53,854 nucleotides of DNA from an uncultured Monoglobus sp. (GTDB lineage: Bacteria; Bacillota; Clostridia; Monoglobales; Monoglobaceae): NCBI GenBank assembly GCA_947625055.1, contig CANQMT010000019.1, forward strand, positions 1-53,854. Direction: 5' to 3'. Below, piece by piece: positions 17,916 to 26,896 of this stretch. How positions within the stretch are numbered: position 1 is the stretch's first letter; the number at the start of each line of letters is the position of its first letter. A program made the translations under genes and the position numbers. The notes beneath the pieces are model-generated. The model was not told the origin of the DNA, did no database searches, and saw only the letters and a list, made by a program, of their open reading frames with translations.

Positions 17916-18668
17916 ATGGAGTTTGAGAATAAAACTGTAATAGTAACGGGCAGCGCCCGAGGAATAGGCAGAGAGATCGCACTGAAGTTCGGCGCGGAGG
18001 GCGCGCGCGTTGTGGTTTTTGACATTGACATCGACGGCCAGGCCGAGATCGCCGACGCGGTATGCGGCGAGATCAGAGCCGCCGGAGGAGAAGCCGAATA
18101 CTTTTTGGGCGACGTTTCAAAGCCCGCCGACACCGACGCGCTGATAAAATTCGCCAAGGACAAATTCGGCAGCGTTGACGTTATCGTGAACAACGCCGGA
18201 ATAACCCGCGACAATCTCATCATGCGCATGAGCGAGGCCGATTGGGACGCGGTGCTGACCGTCAACCTGAAGGGCGCGTTCAACGTGATAAAATCGGCGG
18301 CAAGGACGCTCATGAAGCAGCGGGCGGGCGTTATCGTCAACATGGCGTCGGTTTCGGGCGTTATGGGCAACGCGGGTCAGGCGAACTACTCGGCCTCAAA
18401 GGCGGGGCTTATCGGCCTCACAAAATCTGTGGCGAAGGAGCTCGCCTCGCGCAATATACGCTGCAACGCCATCGCGCCGGGATTTATCGAGACTCCGATG
18501 ACGGCCAAGCTGCCCGAGGACATTCAAAAGGCCTATAAAGACTCGATCCCGCTCAAGCGGTTCGGTCAGGTCGAAGATATAGCCAATCTGGCGGTGTTCC
18601 TCGCGGGCGACAAGGCGAAATATATAACGGGTCAGGTAATAAATGTTGACGGCGGACTTGTAATGTGA
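17916..18668 (+). CDS. fabG: 3-oxoacyl-ACP reductase
   Basis: NADPH-dependent short-chain dehydrogenase that reduces beta-ketoacyl-ACP. 250 residues: TGSARGIG cofactor loop, NNAGITRD, and catalytic S145, Y158 and K162 in YSASKAG. The C-terminal GQVINVDGG is typical of FabG. A 15-bp gap from fabD holds GGCGGAGG. Confidence 0.96.
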   Translation: MEFENKTVIVTGSARGIGREIALKFGAEGARVVVFDIDIDGQAEIADAVCGEIRAAGGEAEYFLGDVSKPADTDALIKFAKDKFGSVDVIVNNAGITRDNLIMRMSEADWDAVLTVNLKGAFNVIKSAARTLMKQRAGVIVNMASVSGVMGNAGQANYSASKAGLIGLTKSVAKELASRNIRCNAIAPGFIETPMTAKLPEDIQKAYKDSIPLKRFGQVEDIANLAVFLAGDKAKYITGQVINVDGGLVM

Positions 18669-18736
18669 TAAACTAACAGAAATAAAATTAAATTAAAAAT
18701 AAAAAATTTTATAAATAAAAACTGGAGGAAACAAAA

Positions 18737-18970
18737 ATGGATATTTTTGAGAAAGTAAAAGAGATCACGATCGACCAGCTTGGCGCTGATGAAGACGCCG
18801 TAACAATGGACGCGTCTTTCATTGACGACCTTGAGGCGGATTCTCTTGATATCGTTGAGCTTATGATGGCTCTTGAGGAAGAGTTTGACATCGAGATCCC
18901 CGACGAGGACGCCGAGAAGATCTCGACCGTAAGCGACGCTGTGGAATATATCAAGGAGCACCAGGACTAA
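18737..18970 (+). CDS. acpP: Acyl carrier protein
   Basis: Acidic 77-residue carrier that holds growing acyl chains on a 4'-phosphopantetheine arm attached to S36 in the EADSLD motif. Four-helix pattern and acidic composition are typical. It is preceded by a 68-bp AT-rich gap with GGAGG before the ATG, and followed by a 209-bp gap with two strong hairpins. Confidence 0.97.
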   Translation: MDIFEKVKEITIDQLGADEDAVTMDASFIDDLEADSLDIVELMMALEEEFDIEIPDEDAEKISTVSDAVEYIKEHQD

Positions 18971-19041
18971 TACAGTGATCAAAAACCGGCGAGCGGCGGA
19001 TACGCGGGCAATATATCGGCCCGCGCCCGCGCTTCGCGTTT

Positions 19042-19141
19042 GCATCGTATGGGCGGATAATATCCGCCCTCGGATGCGCATATTCGAGATCAAATCATAC
19101 AGAAGCTTGTTTTGCGGACAAAACAAGCCTCTGTATGATTT
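19042..19141. other. Two strong hairpins between acpP and fabF
   Basis: The first (19042-19077) nests a perfect GGGCGG palindrome (19051-19069) inside a GCATC/GATGC stem, and its core resembles 45434-45457. The second is an inverted repeat of 23 bp with one mismatch (19092-19114 with 19119-19141, loop CGGA). Neither has a T-tract, so they look like mRNA processing or stabilising structures rather than simple terminators. They could set the high acpP-to-fabF expression ratio; this is inference. Confidence 0.7.
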
Positions 19142-19179
19142 ATCGAAAACATAAAACGTACATTAGGAGGAAGCTTAAA

Positions 19180-20418
19180 ATGAACAGAGTTGTGATAACG
19201 GGCGTCGGAGCGATAACCCCGGTGGGAATAGGAACCGAGAACGTCTGGGAGAATATAAAAAACGGAGTTTCGGGCATCGGCAGGATAACCAAATTCGATC
19301 CCGAGGCTTTTGCGTGTCAGGTCGGCGCCGAGGTCAAGGACTTTGACGTTACCGAATATATTGACAAACGCGAAGCGAAGCGCATGGATCTTTTCGTGCA
19401 GTACGCGGTGGCGGCGGCAAAAATCGCGGCTGAGAACGCGAAACTCGACATGGAGAGCGAGGACAAAACGCGAGTGGGAGTCATGGTTGGCTCGGGTATA
19501 GGCGGAATCAACACCTTGTGCGAGCAGCACAAGAGACTGCTTGACAAAGGTCCGGGCAGGGTCTCGCCTTTTATGATACCGATGATGATCTCAAACATGG
19601 CGGTCGGCCAGATAGGTATCGCGTTCGGCTGCAAGGGCGTTAACCTTACAACGGTTTCGGCCTGCGCTTCGGGCACAGACGCTATCGGTCAGGCGCTTCT
19701 GGCGATCCGCCGCGGCGACGCGGACGTTATGTTCGCGGGCGGAGCGGAGGCCACGATCAACGAACTCGCGCTGGCGGGATTCTCGTCCATGAAGGCGCTG
19801 ACGACCCGCAATGACACGCCCGAAAAGGCCTGCTCGCCCTTTGACAAAAAGCGCGACGGCTTTATTATGGGCGAGGGCAGCGGCATAATGATACTCGAGT
19901 CTCTGGAGCACGCCAAGGCGCGCGGCGCGAACATCATAGCGGAGCTTGCGGGCTACGGCTCCACCAACGACGCGTATCACATCACCGCGCCGGCTCCGGA
20001 CGGCGAGGGCGGCGCAAGGTGCATGGCCGCGGCTGTTAAGGACGCGGGGATCGAGCCCGATCAGGTCGATTATATAAACGCGCACGGCACGTCTACGCCG
20101 TATAACGACAAGTTTGAGACAGCGGCGATAAAGACCGTTTTCGGAGATCACGCCTATAAGCTGGCGGTGAGCTCCACAAAGTCAATGACCGGACACATGC
20201 TTGGTGCCGCGGGCGGTATTGAGGGCATAATTTCCGCGTGGGCCGTGAGGGACAACTTCCTGCCGCCCACGATCAATCTTGACGATCCGGATCCCGAATG
20301 TGACCTTGACTACGTTCCCAACAAGGGCAGAGAGGCCGAGATCAACTATGCCGTTTCCAACTCGCTTGGCTTCGGCGGTCATAACGCCTCGATAGTGATC
20401 AAAAAATATACCGATTAG
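19180..20418 (+). CDS. fabF: 3-oxoacyl-ACP synthase II
   Basis: Elongation condensing enzyme (412 residues). The triad is C162 in VSACASG, H302 in [11 protein letters not shown] and H339 in TGHMLGA, each one residue off the E. coli FabF numbers. I choose ATG 19180, nine bases after AGGAGG (19165-19170); an ATG at 19135 would lie inside the hairpin arm. It ends the fab genes: fabZ and the acetyl-CoA carboxylase genes are not in this cluster. Confidence 0.97.
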   Translation: MNRVVITGVGAITPVGIGTENVWENIKNGVSGIGRITKFDPEAFACQVGAEVKDFDVTEYIDKREAKRMDLFVQYAVAAAKIAAENAKLDMESEDKTRVGVMVGSGIGGINTLCEQHKRLLDKGPGRVSPFMIPMMISNMAVGQIGIAFGCKGVNLTTVSACASGTDAIGQALLAIRRGDADVMFAGGAEATINELALAGFSSMKALTTRNDTPEKACSPFDKKRDGFIMGEGSGIMILESLEHAKARGANIIAELAGYGSTNDAYHITAPAPDGEGGARCMAAAVKDAGIEPDQVDYINAHGTSTPYNDKFETAAIKTVFGDHAYKLAVSSTKSMTGHMLGAAGGIEGIISAWAVRDNFLPPTINLDDPDPECDLDYVPNKGREAEINYAVSNSLGFGGHNASIVIKKYTD

Positions 20419-20430
20419 GAAACAGCGGCG

Positions 20431-20465
20431 AGGCTTCCCCGGACAGAGGGAAGCCTTTTGTTTTC
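20431..20465 (+). terminator. Terminator after fabF
   Basis: Nine-bp stem AGGCTTCCC (20431-20439) with GGGAAGCCT (20448-20456) followed by TTTTGTTTT. It would end the lipid operon before rnc, perhaps leakily. Confidence 0.85.
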
Positions 20466-20500
20466 AAACAGACCCGCGATAAAATACAAAGGAGCCTGCA

Positions 20501-21169
20501 ATGAAATATAATTATGAATTTAAGGATAAAAAACTGTACCGCCTGGCCACCACGCATATCTCATACGCCAACGATAAGCACGTCGAGAGCAACCAAAGGC
20601 TTGAGTTCCTGGGCGACAGTGTGCTTTCGTTTGTGGTGGCGGATTATATCTATGACCGCCACCGCAATGTGGCCGAAGGGGCTCTGACAGAGCTCCGCGC
20701 CTCGGCGGTATGCGAGAAAACGCTGGCGATAGCCGCGCGCAAACTTGAGCTCGGCGAGGATCTTCGTTTTGGAAAATCCGAGAGAATGTCGGGCGGAAAG
20801 CGTAAGGACTCGGTGCTGGCCGATGCCTATGAATCGGTGCTTGCGGCGATATACCTCGACGGCGGGCTCGAGCCCGCCCGCGAATTCGTGATGAGCACTA
20901 TCGGAGATATGATAGGCGATGTGACTTTTTCGGAGCTTGAAAACGCAAAATCGGAAATACAAAATTATTATCAGAAACGCGACCGCAACCGCGAAGTTGT
21001 GACCTATCGCCTTGTCTCAAAATCGGGGCCCGACCACGATCCGTATTTTGAGGTCGAGGCGGTCTACCGAGGCAAGGTGATCGGCAGGGGCGGAGGCAAG
21101 AACCGCAAAAGCGCGGAACAGGAGGCGGCGAGATATGCCCTCAAACAGACTAAAAAAAAGAAAGTATAA
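20501..21169 (+). CDS. rnc: Ribonuclease III
   Basis: Double-strand-specific endoribonuclease for rRNA and mRNA processing. 222 residues: nuclease domain with the signature NQRLEFLGDSVL (metal ligands E35, D39) and a second acidic helix DAYESVLAAIYLDGG, then a dsRNA-binding domain ending KSAEQEAARYAL. The next gene starts inside its 3' end. Confidence 0.96.
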   Translation: MKYNYEFKDKKLYRLATTHISYANDKHVESNQRLEFLGDSVLSFVVADYIYDRHRNVAEGALTELRASAVCEKTLAIAARKLELGEDLRFGKSERMSGGKRKDSVLADAYESVLAAIYLDGGLEPAREFVMSTIGDMIGDVTFSELENAKSEIQNYYQKRDRNREVVTYRLVSKSGPDHDPYFEVEAVYRGKVIGRGGGKNRKSAEQEAARYALKQTKKKKV

Positions 21170-22127
21170 CATACCGCTGTTTATCCCTCATGAGGGATGC
21201 GGACACGACTGCGTGTTCTGCAACCAGCGCAAAATAACGGGCTTTCAGACCTCCGTGACGCCCGAGAAGGCCAAAGAGAAAATCGGCGAATACTTATCCA
21301 CGATCAAAAATCCGGACTGTGAAATAGAGATCGCGTATTTCGGCGGCAGCTTCACCGGTCTTGATCTTGATCTGCAGCGGCGCTTTTTTGAGGCCGCCGC
21401 GTCGTTTAGTGACGAGCGGATAAAGGGAATAAGGCTGTCCACCCGCCCGGATTACATTAACGAGCGGGTGCTTTCTCAGTGCGCCGAGTTCGGTGTCAGA
21501 ACGATCGAGCTCGGAGTCCAGTCGGCGAGCGACAGAGTGCTCGAGCTGAACCGCAGGGGCCACACATTCGCGCGGGTGGAAAAGGCGGCGGATATGATAA
21601 AGTCGTTCGGCATCGACCTTGGGCTCCAGCTGATGATCGGGATGTACAGCTCGAGCCGCGAGGACGACATTTACACTTGCGAAAAGATAATCGGGCTTGG
21701 GCCCGTCTGCGCCAGAATATACCCCACCCTCGTCCTTAAAGACACCCGCCTTGCGGAGCTTTACAAGGCGGGCGCGTATGCGCCTCTCGGTCTTGACGAG
21801 GCGGTGGAGCTTTCGGAAATAATTTTGAGCAAATTCAGGGCGCGGGGGATCGACGTTATACGCGTCGGCCTCTATCCGGGCGAGGACCTTCGGAGCGAGG
21901 GCAACATTGTGGCCGGGCCGTTTCATTCGGCCTTCGGAGAACTGGTGGAAAATCGGATATACCGAAACAGGATCGAGGCCGACATAATAAGCCGCGGCCT
22001 TAAAGACTGCGATTACGAGATCGAGGCGCCGCCTTCGGAGACATCGAAGATAATAGGCCAGAAAGGCTCGAACCGCGAATATTTTAAAAAGAAATACGGA
22101 GTCAGATTATGCTTGAAACGGATATGA
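21135..22127 (+). CDS. Elp3/YhcC-type radical SAM protein
   Basis: 330-residue radical SAM protein with an Elp3-like core. The 4Fe-4S motif is CGHDCVFC, followed by AYFGGSFTGLD, TIELGVQSASDRVL and a C-terminal extension (RVGLYPGEDLRSEGNIVAGPFHSAFGEL is split here by reading; key parts are GLYPGED and GPFHSAFGEL). This family commonly sits next to rnc in Firmicutes. Its substrate is unknown; tRNA or other RNA modification is a guess by analogy with Elp3. It overlaps rnc by 35 bp, with GGAGG nine bases before the ATG, so the pair is translationally coupled. Confidence 0.85.
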   Translation: MPSNRLKKRKYNIPLFIPHEGCGHDCVFCNQRKITGFQTSVTPEKAKEKIGEYLSTIKNPDCEIEIAYFGGSFTGLDLDLQRRFFEAAASFSDERIKGIRLSTRPDYINERVLSQCAEFGVRTIELGVQSASDRVLELNRRGHTFARVEKAADMIKSFGIDLGLQLMIGMYSSSREDDIYTCEKIIGLGPVCARIYPTLVLKDTRLAELYKAGAYAPLGLDEAVELSEIILSKFRARGIDVIRVGLYPGEDLRSEGNIVAGPFHSAFGELVENRIYRNRIEADIISRGLKDCDYEIEAPPSETSKIIGQKGSNREYFKKKYGVRLCLKRI

Positions 22128-22654
22128 AGGATGATTTTTTCTGGTATCTTGACGGGAGCCACGAAAAAATCAGAGTCATGGAAGAGATCGTCATAGGCAA
22201 ATCGCGCGCCGACATGGCGGCGGTTCTGCCCGACAGGCTCATCGGATATGAGCTAAAGAGCAACGGCGACAGCTACGCGCGTTTGCCGTCGCAGACAAAG
22301 TCATACGATAAATATTTTGACTATAACTACCTTGTTGTGGGCGAGACGCACTCAAAGCACGCCGCCGAGCATGTGCCGCCGTACTGGGGGATAATCGTTA
22401 TTCCCGATGTGGGTAATGAAATAACGGTCCTGCGCGAAGCAGAGCCGAACCCCAAGGTAAAAATGCGGTGGCAGCTCTCGCTGCTCTGGAGAAGCGAGCT
22501 GATGAACATAAGGCTCAGGCACGGCCTTCACAAATACGCGGACAAAAACAAGCTGTTCGTCATAAAATACATGATCGACAAGCTTGACGGCGGCACACTG
22601 CGCCGCGAAATCTGCCGCGAGCTTTTTGAAAGGGATTATGACAAATATATTTAA
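22109..22654 (+). CDS. sce7726-family protein (PD-(D/E)XK-like fold)
   Basis: 181 residues. IGKSRADMAAVL, IGYELKSNGDSYARLPSQ and YNYLVVGETH match the pattern of sce7726-family proteins: D in RAD, then E-x-K in YELK, an endonuclease-like core. Function is not established. It overlaps the radical SAM gene by 19 bp and has GGAG seven bases before the ATG, so it is cotranscribed. A DNA- or RNA-processing role is inference. Confidence 0.7.
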   Translation: MLETDMKDDFFWYLDGSHEKIRVMEEIVIGKSRADMAAVLPDRLIGYELKSNGDSYARLPSQTKSYDKYFDYNYLVVGETHSKHAAEHVPPYWGIIVIPDVGNEITVLREAEPNPKVKMRWQLSLLWRSELMNIRLRHGLHKYADKNKLFVIKYMIDKLDGGTLRREICRELFERDYDKYI

Positions 22655-22661
22655 AAATATC

Positions 22662-22690
22662 TTGTAAAATTTGTGAATATGTGTTAAAAT
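22662..22690 (+). promoter_or_regulatory. Promoter of the CaCA exchanger gene
   Basis: TTGTAA (22662-22667), 17 bp, TAAAAT (22685-22690), then AGGAGG before the ATG at 22729. Confidence 0.7.
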
Positions 22691-22728
22691 AAGAACTGTA
22701 ATTTCGATTAAAATTCAGGAGGTCGGTT

Positions 22729-23691
22729 ATGGGAAGTATTTTAATGTACGTTTGGCTTTTGGTGGGCTTTGTGCTGCTTATCAAGGGCGCGGATCTTTTT
22801 GTTGACGGCTCGTCGTCGATCGCGAGGCTGCTTAAAGTGCCGAGCATTGTCGTTGGCCTGACGATAGTGGCCATGGGCACCAGCGCGCCCGAGATGGCGG
22901 TGTCGGTTTCCGCGGCGATCAAGGGCAGCAACGACATTGTTATCAGCAACGTTCTCGGCTCGAACATGTTTAATCTTCTGGTCGTCGCCGGCGCCTGCGC
23001 TGTTATCAAGAATCTGCCGATTTCCAAAGACCTTAAAAATCGGGATTTTCCGGTTTCGATAATTGTCGCGCTGGTTTTGCTGCTGTTTTGCGTGGACGGC
23101 CTGTTTATGGGCGGCGGTGTTAAAATAGGCAGAATTGAGGGCACTGTGATGTTCGCCTTGCTTATCGCGTATCTGGTATATCTGGTGTTCGCGGCGATAA
23201 AGAACAGGACCGAGGCGGGCGAGGAGATTAAAGTCATGTCGCCGCTGAAGAGCGTTATCTTCACGCTCATCGGAATTGCCGGAATAGCGTTCGGCGGCGA
23301 TATGGTCGTTGACGCTGCGACCAACATAGCAAAAACGTTCGGCCTCAGCGACGTTATAATCGGACTGACGATTTTGGCGGTCGGCACATCCCTGCCCGAG
23401 CTTGTGACCTCGCTGGTCGCCACGCGCAAGGGCGAGAACGATCTGGCGATGGGAAACGTTATCGGTTCGAATATTTTTAATATTCTCGGCGTCGCGGGCC
23501 TTTCGGGAGCGATAAGCCCCTACTCGGTCGGACACCTTTCGATAATCGACCTGTGTCTGTTTATCGCGGTCAGCGTGATAATATACATAGTCGTCCGCAT
23601 GCGCAACAAGATCGAGCGCCTGCCGGGCATAGCTATGGTGCTTATGTACGCGGCGTATATGGTATACGCGGTAATGAGAGAAATAATGTAA
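22729..23691 (+). CDS. Calcium/sodium antiporter of the CaCA family (YrbG-like)
   Basis: 320-residue membrane exchanger with two inverted alpha repeats, each with the signature: VAMGTSAPEM plus SNVLGSNMFN (about 45-85) and LAVGTSLPEL plus GNVIGSNIFN (about 210-255). Around ten membrane segments. It exchanges cations, probably Ca2+ for Na+ or H+. Own promoter upstream; the small gene at 23719 and the pectate lyase follow without a clear terminator. Confidence 0.9.
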   Translation: MGSILMYVWLLVGFVLLIKGADLFVDGSSSIARLLKVPSIVVGLTIVAMGTSAPEMAVSVSAAIKGSNDIVISNVLGSNMFNLLVVAGACAVIKNLPISKDLKNRDFPVSIIVALVLLLFCVDGLFMGGGVKIGRIEGTVMFALLIAYLVYLVFAAIKNRTEAGEEIKVMSPLKSVIFTLIGIAGIAFGGDMVVDAATNIAKTFGLSDVIIGLTILAVGTSLPELVTSLVATRKGENDLAMGNVIGSNIFNILGVAGLSGAISPYSVGHLSIIDLCLFIAVSVIIYIVVRMRNKIERLPGIAMVLMYAAYMVYAVMREIM

Positions 23692-23718
23692 AAATATGCT
23701 TAAAGCGAGGTTTTGTAT

Positions 23719-23901
23719 ATGAGCAGAAAAACTTTTTATATAATAGCCGCAATATGGTTCATATTGCTTATTATTGCCGTGGCGGCAAGCTTCCTGCCGG
23801 TGGTTGACCCGGCGACGCAGGCCGAGGTGCGCAAGTATCTCGCGTTTGTTGTGATCATCGGCGCGTTGTGCCTTATGCTTATCAGAAAACGGGTAAAATA
23901 A
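23719..23901 (+). CDS. Small two-helix membrane protein, unknown
   Basis: 60 residues with two hydrophobic segments (about 6-25 and 40-55) and a positively charged C-terminus. ATG 23719 is eight bases after GCGAGG; a TTG at 23713 is possible. No family recognised. Its position between an exchanger and a secreted lyase gives no clear hint of function. Confidence 0.6.
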   Translation: MSRKTFYIIAAIWFILLIIAVAASFLPVVDPATQAEVRKYLAFVVIIGALCLMLIRKRVK

Positions 23902-23926
23902 AATTCAATAAGGAAGAGGGATAAAT

Positions 23927-26734
23927 ATGAAACTCAGAAAATTTACGGCTGTTATCCGGCTCGTAGTTTTGTGCATGGCGCTTTCGTCTATATGCGTTCC
24001 GGCATTCGCGGCGGAAGGCGGCGCCGCGGTTTACTACACATCAAAGCCGACGGTCTCGGGAAATACCGTTTCGGCAAAGATCATGAACACAAGCGGTTCC
24101 GACGCTATGTTTATCGCGGCGGTATACAGCGGCGACTATGTTGCGGACGCCGCGGTCAAGACGGTGCCGAGCGGCGGCGAAACAGCCGTTTCAGTGACGC
24201 TTGACAGTGTTTCCGAAGGAGTCAAATGCTACCTTTGGTCGGAAAATTCGATCGAACCCTACGGCGAGCCGATAGCGGCGGTCGATAAGATCCCCGCTTT
24301 CCCCGGAGCCGAGGGCGGCGGAATGTGGACAACGGGAGCAAGAGGCGGAGACGATCTCGAGGTTTACCATGTTTACAAGCTGACCGACGACGGCAGCTAC
24401 GGAACTCTGCGCGACGCGGTTTCGCAGCCGAACAGAATAATCGTGTTCGACGTCGCGGGAAACATTGAGCTTTCCGACACGCTGACGATCAAGGCGGACA
24501 ATCTGACGATACTCGGCCAGACTGCCCCCGGAATGGGCGTGTGCGTGAAAAACTGCAACACCGACATCACCGGAAACAACGTTATTCTGCGCTACATGAG
24601 GTTCAGAATGGGCGATGAAAAGACGATGGAGGAAGACACTATCGGAAGCCGCGGCAGGCACAATATAATCGTTGATCACTGCTCGTTCAGTTGGAGCGTT
24701 GACGAGTGCGCGTCATTCTATGAAGTAACCGACTTTACGATGCAGTGGTGCATAGTCGCCGAGAGTCTCAAGCACTCCGTTCACGCCAAGGAAGCCCACG
24801 GTTACGCGGGAATTTGGGGCGGCACAAACGCCAGCTTCCACCACAATCTGCTGGCTCATCACGACAGCAGGAACCCGAGGATCGCCGAGGGTCCGTTTGT
24901 CGGCAAACCGGATTATAACATGAGCGAGCAGACAAGCCTGACCGATCTTCGCAACAACGTAATTTACAACTGGGGCGGCAAATCGGCGTACGGCGGACAG
25001 GGCGCCGCGGCCGCGAACATAATAAACAGCTATTACAAATACGGCCCGTCGACGTCAAATCGCGTGAGAAGCAGGATATTCCAGACCACTTCCACAGGCA
25101 ACGACGTAACGTCACCGTGGAGCACCGATATCTATGTTGACGGAAACTATGTTGACGGAAACGCCGAAGTCACCGCGGACAACTCAAAGGGAGTTGACGA
25201 GGACAGCGCGGCATCCAAAAAATATATCTGGACAAAGAATAATATAACCGACGAGGCGAAGGCGGTTCACTTTAAGTATGAAAACGATTATCCGGTCACG
25301 ACCCAGACCGCCGAGGAAGCCTATCAATCGGTGCTCGAGAGCGCGGGCGCGAGTATCGCGCGCGACTCCGCGGATCAGCGCGTCATAGACGACACCAAGA
25401 ACCGCACGGGCATCAAGGTTGATAAGGAATACGACGACAACGGCGTTACAAAGACCGATACGACCTACGGCATAATCAACTCGCCATCCGACGTTGGCGG
25501 ATATCCCGTGCTCACCGGAACCAAATCCAAGGACAGCGACGGCGACGGAATGCCCAACGAGTGGGAGGACAAAATTGGTCTTGACAAGAACAGTGCGGAC
25601 GACGGACTCGCGTTAGCGGCAAGCGGCTATACCAACATTGAGGAATACGCCAACGCTTTGGCCGACAAGAGCTACACTCCCGATCCCGCGTATGATCCGA
25701 ACGCGCAGGATTTTGACCCGTCCGTAAATGAGCCCGAGCCCTCTACAGGCCCCTCGACTCAGCCGACACTTGAGCTCGTGAACGAGTGGAAGGCGGCAAG
25801 CGGCGATGAGAACAAGACGGCGGGCACCGAGTTTATGCCCGGTCTTGTGGGAATGACGCAGCTTGAGAGAGCGATGACCGATGAGAAAACTTTTGAGGAC
25901 GGATTCACGCACAACTTTGCGATAACCTGCAAAAACACCAACGGCGGCTGGGCTGACGGCGCCGCCACCGGCTGCGCGATGAAATACACTGCGCCCGAGA
26001 GCGGACGGTTCACGATATACGCCTACGGCGTTTCGGTTAAGGATCCGCCCACGATGTTTTACGCGGTTCCCGAGGGCGCGGCTGATCCCGCCGCTGAAAA
26101 TATCTACAATAATCCGATCGACGAGGCCAATAAGAAGGTGCTTTGCCGGATCAACGTTGAGGCCGGCAAGAGCTATTACTTCTATATAGCGGGCGGCTCC
26201 AAGACGAGGTTTATGGGCGCCAAGCTCGAAAGGTATGTGACTCCCGCAGAGCCGCAATATGAGATTGCTTCCGAGTGGAAAGCGGCAAGCGGCGATGAGA
26301 ACAAGGCTGCGGGCACTGAGTTTATGCCCGGTCTTGTGGGAATGACGCAGCTCGAGAGAGCGATGACCGACGAGAAAACTTTTGAGGACGGATTCACGCA
26401 CAACTTCGCGATAACCTGCAAAAACACAAACGGCGGCTGGGCCGACGGCGCCGCCACGGGCTGCGCGATGAAATACACCGCTCCGGAGAGCGGACGGTTC
26501 ACGATATACGCCTACGGCGTTTCGGTTAAAGATCCGCCCACGATGTTCTACGCTGTTCCCGAAGGCGCGGCTGATCCCGCCACGGAGAATATATACAGCA
26601 ATCCGATCGACGAGGCCAATAAGAAGGTGCTTTGCCGGATCAACGTTGAGGCCGGCAAGAGCTATTACTTCTATATAGCCGGCGGTTCCAAGACGAGGTT
26701 TATGGGCGCCAAGCTTGAAGTTCTCAAAAATTAA
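23927..26734 (+). CDS. Secreted pectate lyase (PL1-like) with duplicated C-terminal modules
   Basis: 935 residues, secreted (signal peptide about 1-29). The right-handed beta-helix catalytic region (about 120-520) opens FPGAEGGGMWTTGARGG, then GTLRDAV, LTILGQTAPG, DHCSFSWSVDE and HDSRNPRI with the likely catalytic Arg, a pattern typical of PL1 pectate lyases. A calcium-loop segment DSDGDGMPNEWED follows (about 538-550). A Pro/Ser/Thr linker leads to two nearly identical 149-residue modules (620-768 and 783-931), perhaps carbohydrate- or wall-binding. It cleaves de-esterified polygalacturonate in a Ca2+-dependent way and so complements the pectinesterase at 300. No SLH domain, so it may be released. 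The promoter is unclear; it starts 25 bp after the small membrane gene. Confidence 0.9.
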   Translation: MKLRKFTAVIRLVVLCMALSSICVPAFAAEGGAAVYYTSKPTVSGNTVSAKIMNTSGSDAMFIAAVYSGDYVADAAVKTVPSGGETAVSVTLDSVSEGVKCYLWSENSIEPYGEPIAAVDKIPAFPGAEGGGMWTTGARGGDDLEVYHVYKLTDDGSYGTLRDAVSQPNRIIVFDVAGNIELSDTLTIKADNLTILGQTAPGMGVCVKNCNTDITGNNVILRYMRFRMGDEKTMEEDTIGSRGRHNIIVDHCSFSWSVDECASFYEVTDFTMQWCIVAESLKHSVHAKEAHGYAGIWGGTNASFHHNLLAHHDSRNPRIAEGPFVGKPDYNMSEQTSLTDLRNNVIYNWGGKSAYGGQGAAAANIINSYYKYGPSTSNRVRSRIFQTTSTGNDVTSPWSTDIYVDGNYVDGNAEVTADNSKGVDEDSAASKKYIWTKNNITDEAKAVHFKYENDYPVTTQTAEEAYQSVLESAGASIARDSADQRVIDDTKNRTGIKVDKEYDDNGVTKTDTTYGIINSPSDVGGYPVLTGTKSKDSDGDGMPNEWEDKIGLDKNSADDGLALAASGYTNIEEYANALADKSYTPDPAYDPNAQDFDPSVNEPEPSTGPSTQPTLELVNEWKAASGDENKTAGTEFMPGLVGMTQLERAMTDEKTFEDGFTHNFAITCKNTNGGWADGAATGCAMKYTAPESGRFTIYAYGVSVKDPPTMFYAVPEGAADPAAENIYNNPIDEANKKVLCRINVEAGKSYYFYIAGGSKTRFMGAKLERYVTPAEPQYEIASEWKAASGDENKAAGTEFMPGLVGMTQLERAMTDEKTFEDGFTHNFAITCKNTNGGWADGAATGCAMKYTAPESGRFTIYAYGVSVKDPPTMFYAVPEGAADPATENIYSNPIDEANKKVLCRINVEAGKSYYFYIAGGSKTRFMGAKLEVLKN
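25784..26719 (+). repeat. Tandem 447-bp duplication in the pectate lyase gene
   Basis: Copy 1 is 25784-26230 and copy 2 is 26273-26719, in phase and 489 bp apart. The encoded 149-residue modules differ at only three positions (T/A, A/T, N/S), with some silent changes, so the duplication is recent or kept alike by gene conversion. Confidence 0.95.
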
Positions 26735-26743
26735 ATAACGCTG

Positions 26744-26786
26744 AAAATCCCGATCCGGATTTTTCCGGGTCGGGATTTTTTTGTTT
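26744..26786 (+). terminator. Terminator after the pectate lyase gene
   Basis: AAAATCCCGA (26744-26753) pairs with TCGGGATTTT (26770-26779); the loop can form an inner CCGGA stem, and seven T follow. Confidence 0.9.
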
Positions 26787-26896
26787 AAAAAATATATTTT
26801 TTTAATTATCGTACCGATTGTGACAAATTTTTTCATTACGCTTTATTATAATATTTTTGTAAAACAAATGAAAATTTTGGTTACGGAGGTATTTTT

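Noticed and set aside
19135..19179. Upstream ATG extension of fabF
   Set aside because: It lies inside the hairpin arm, adds residues not found in FabF, and the AGGAGG site fits ATG 19180.
25613..26836. 407-codon minus-strand ORF across the pectate lyase repeats
   Set aside because: It mirrors the duplicated coding modules, is rich in Arg, His and Leu without domain signs, and has no ribosome site; it is a shadow of the real gene.
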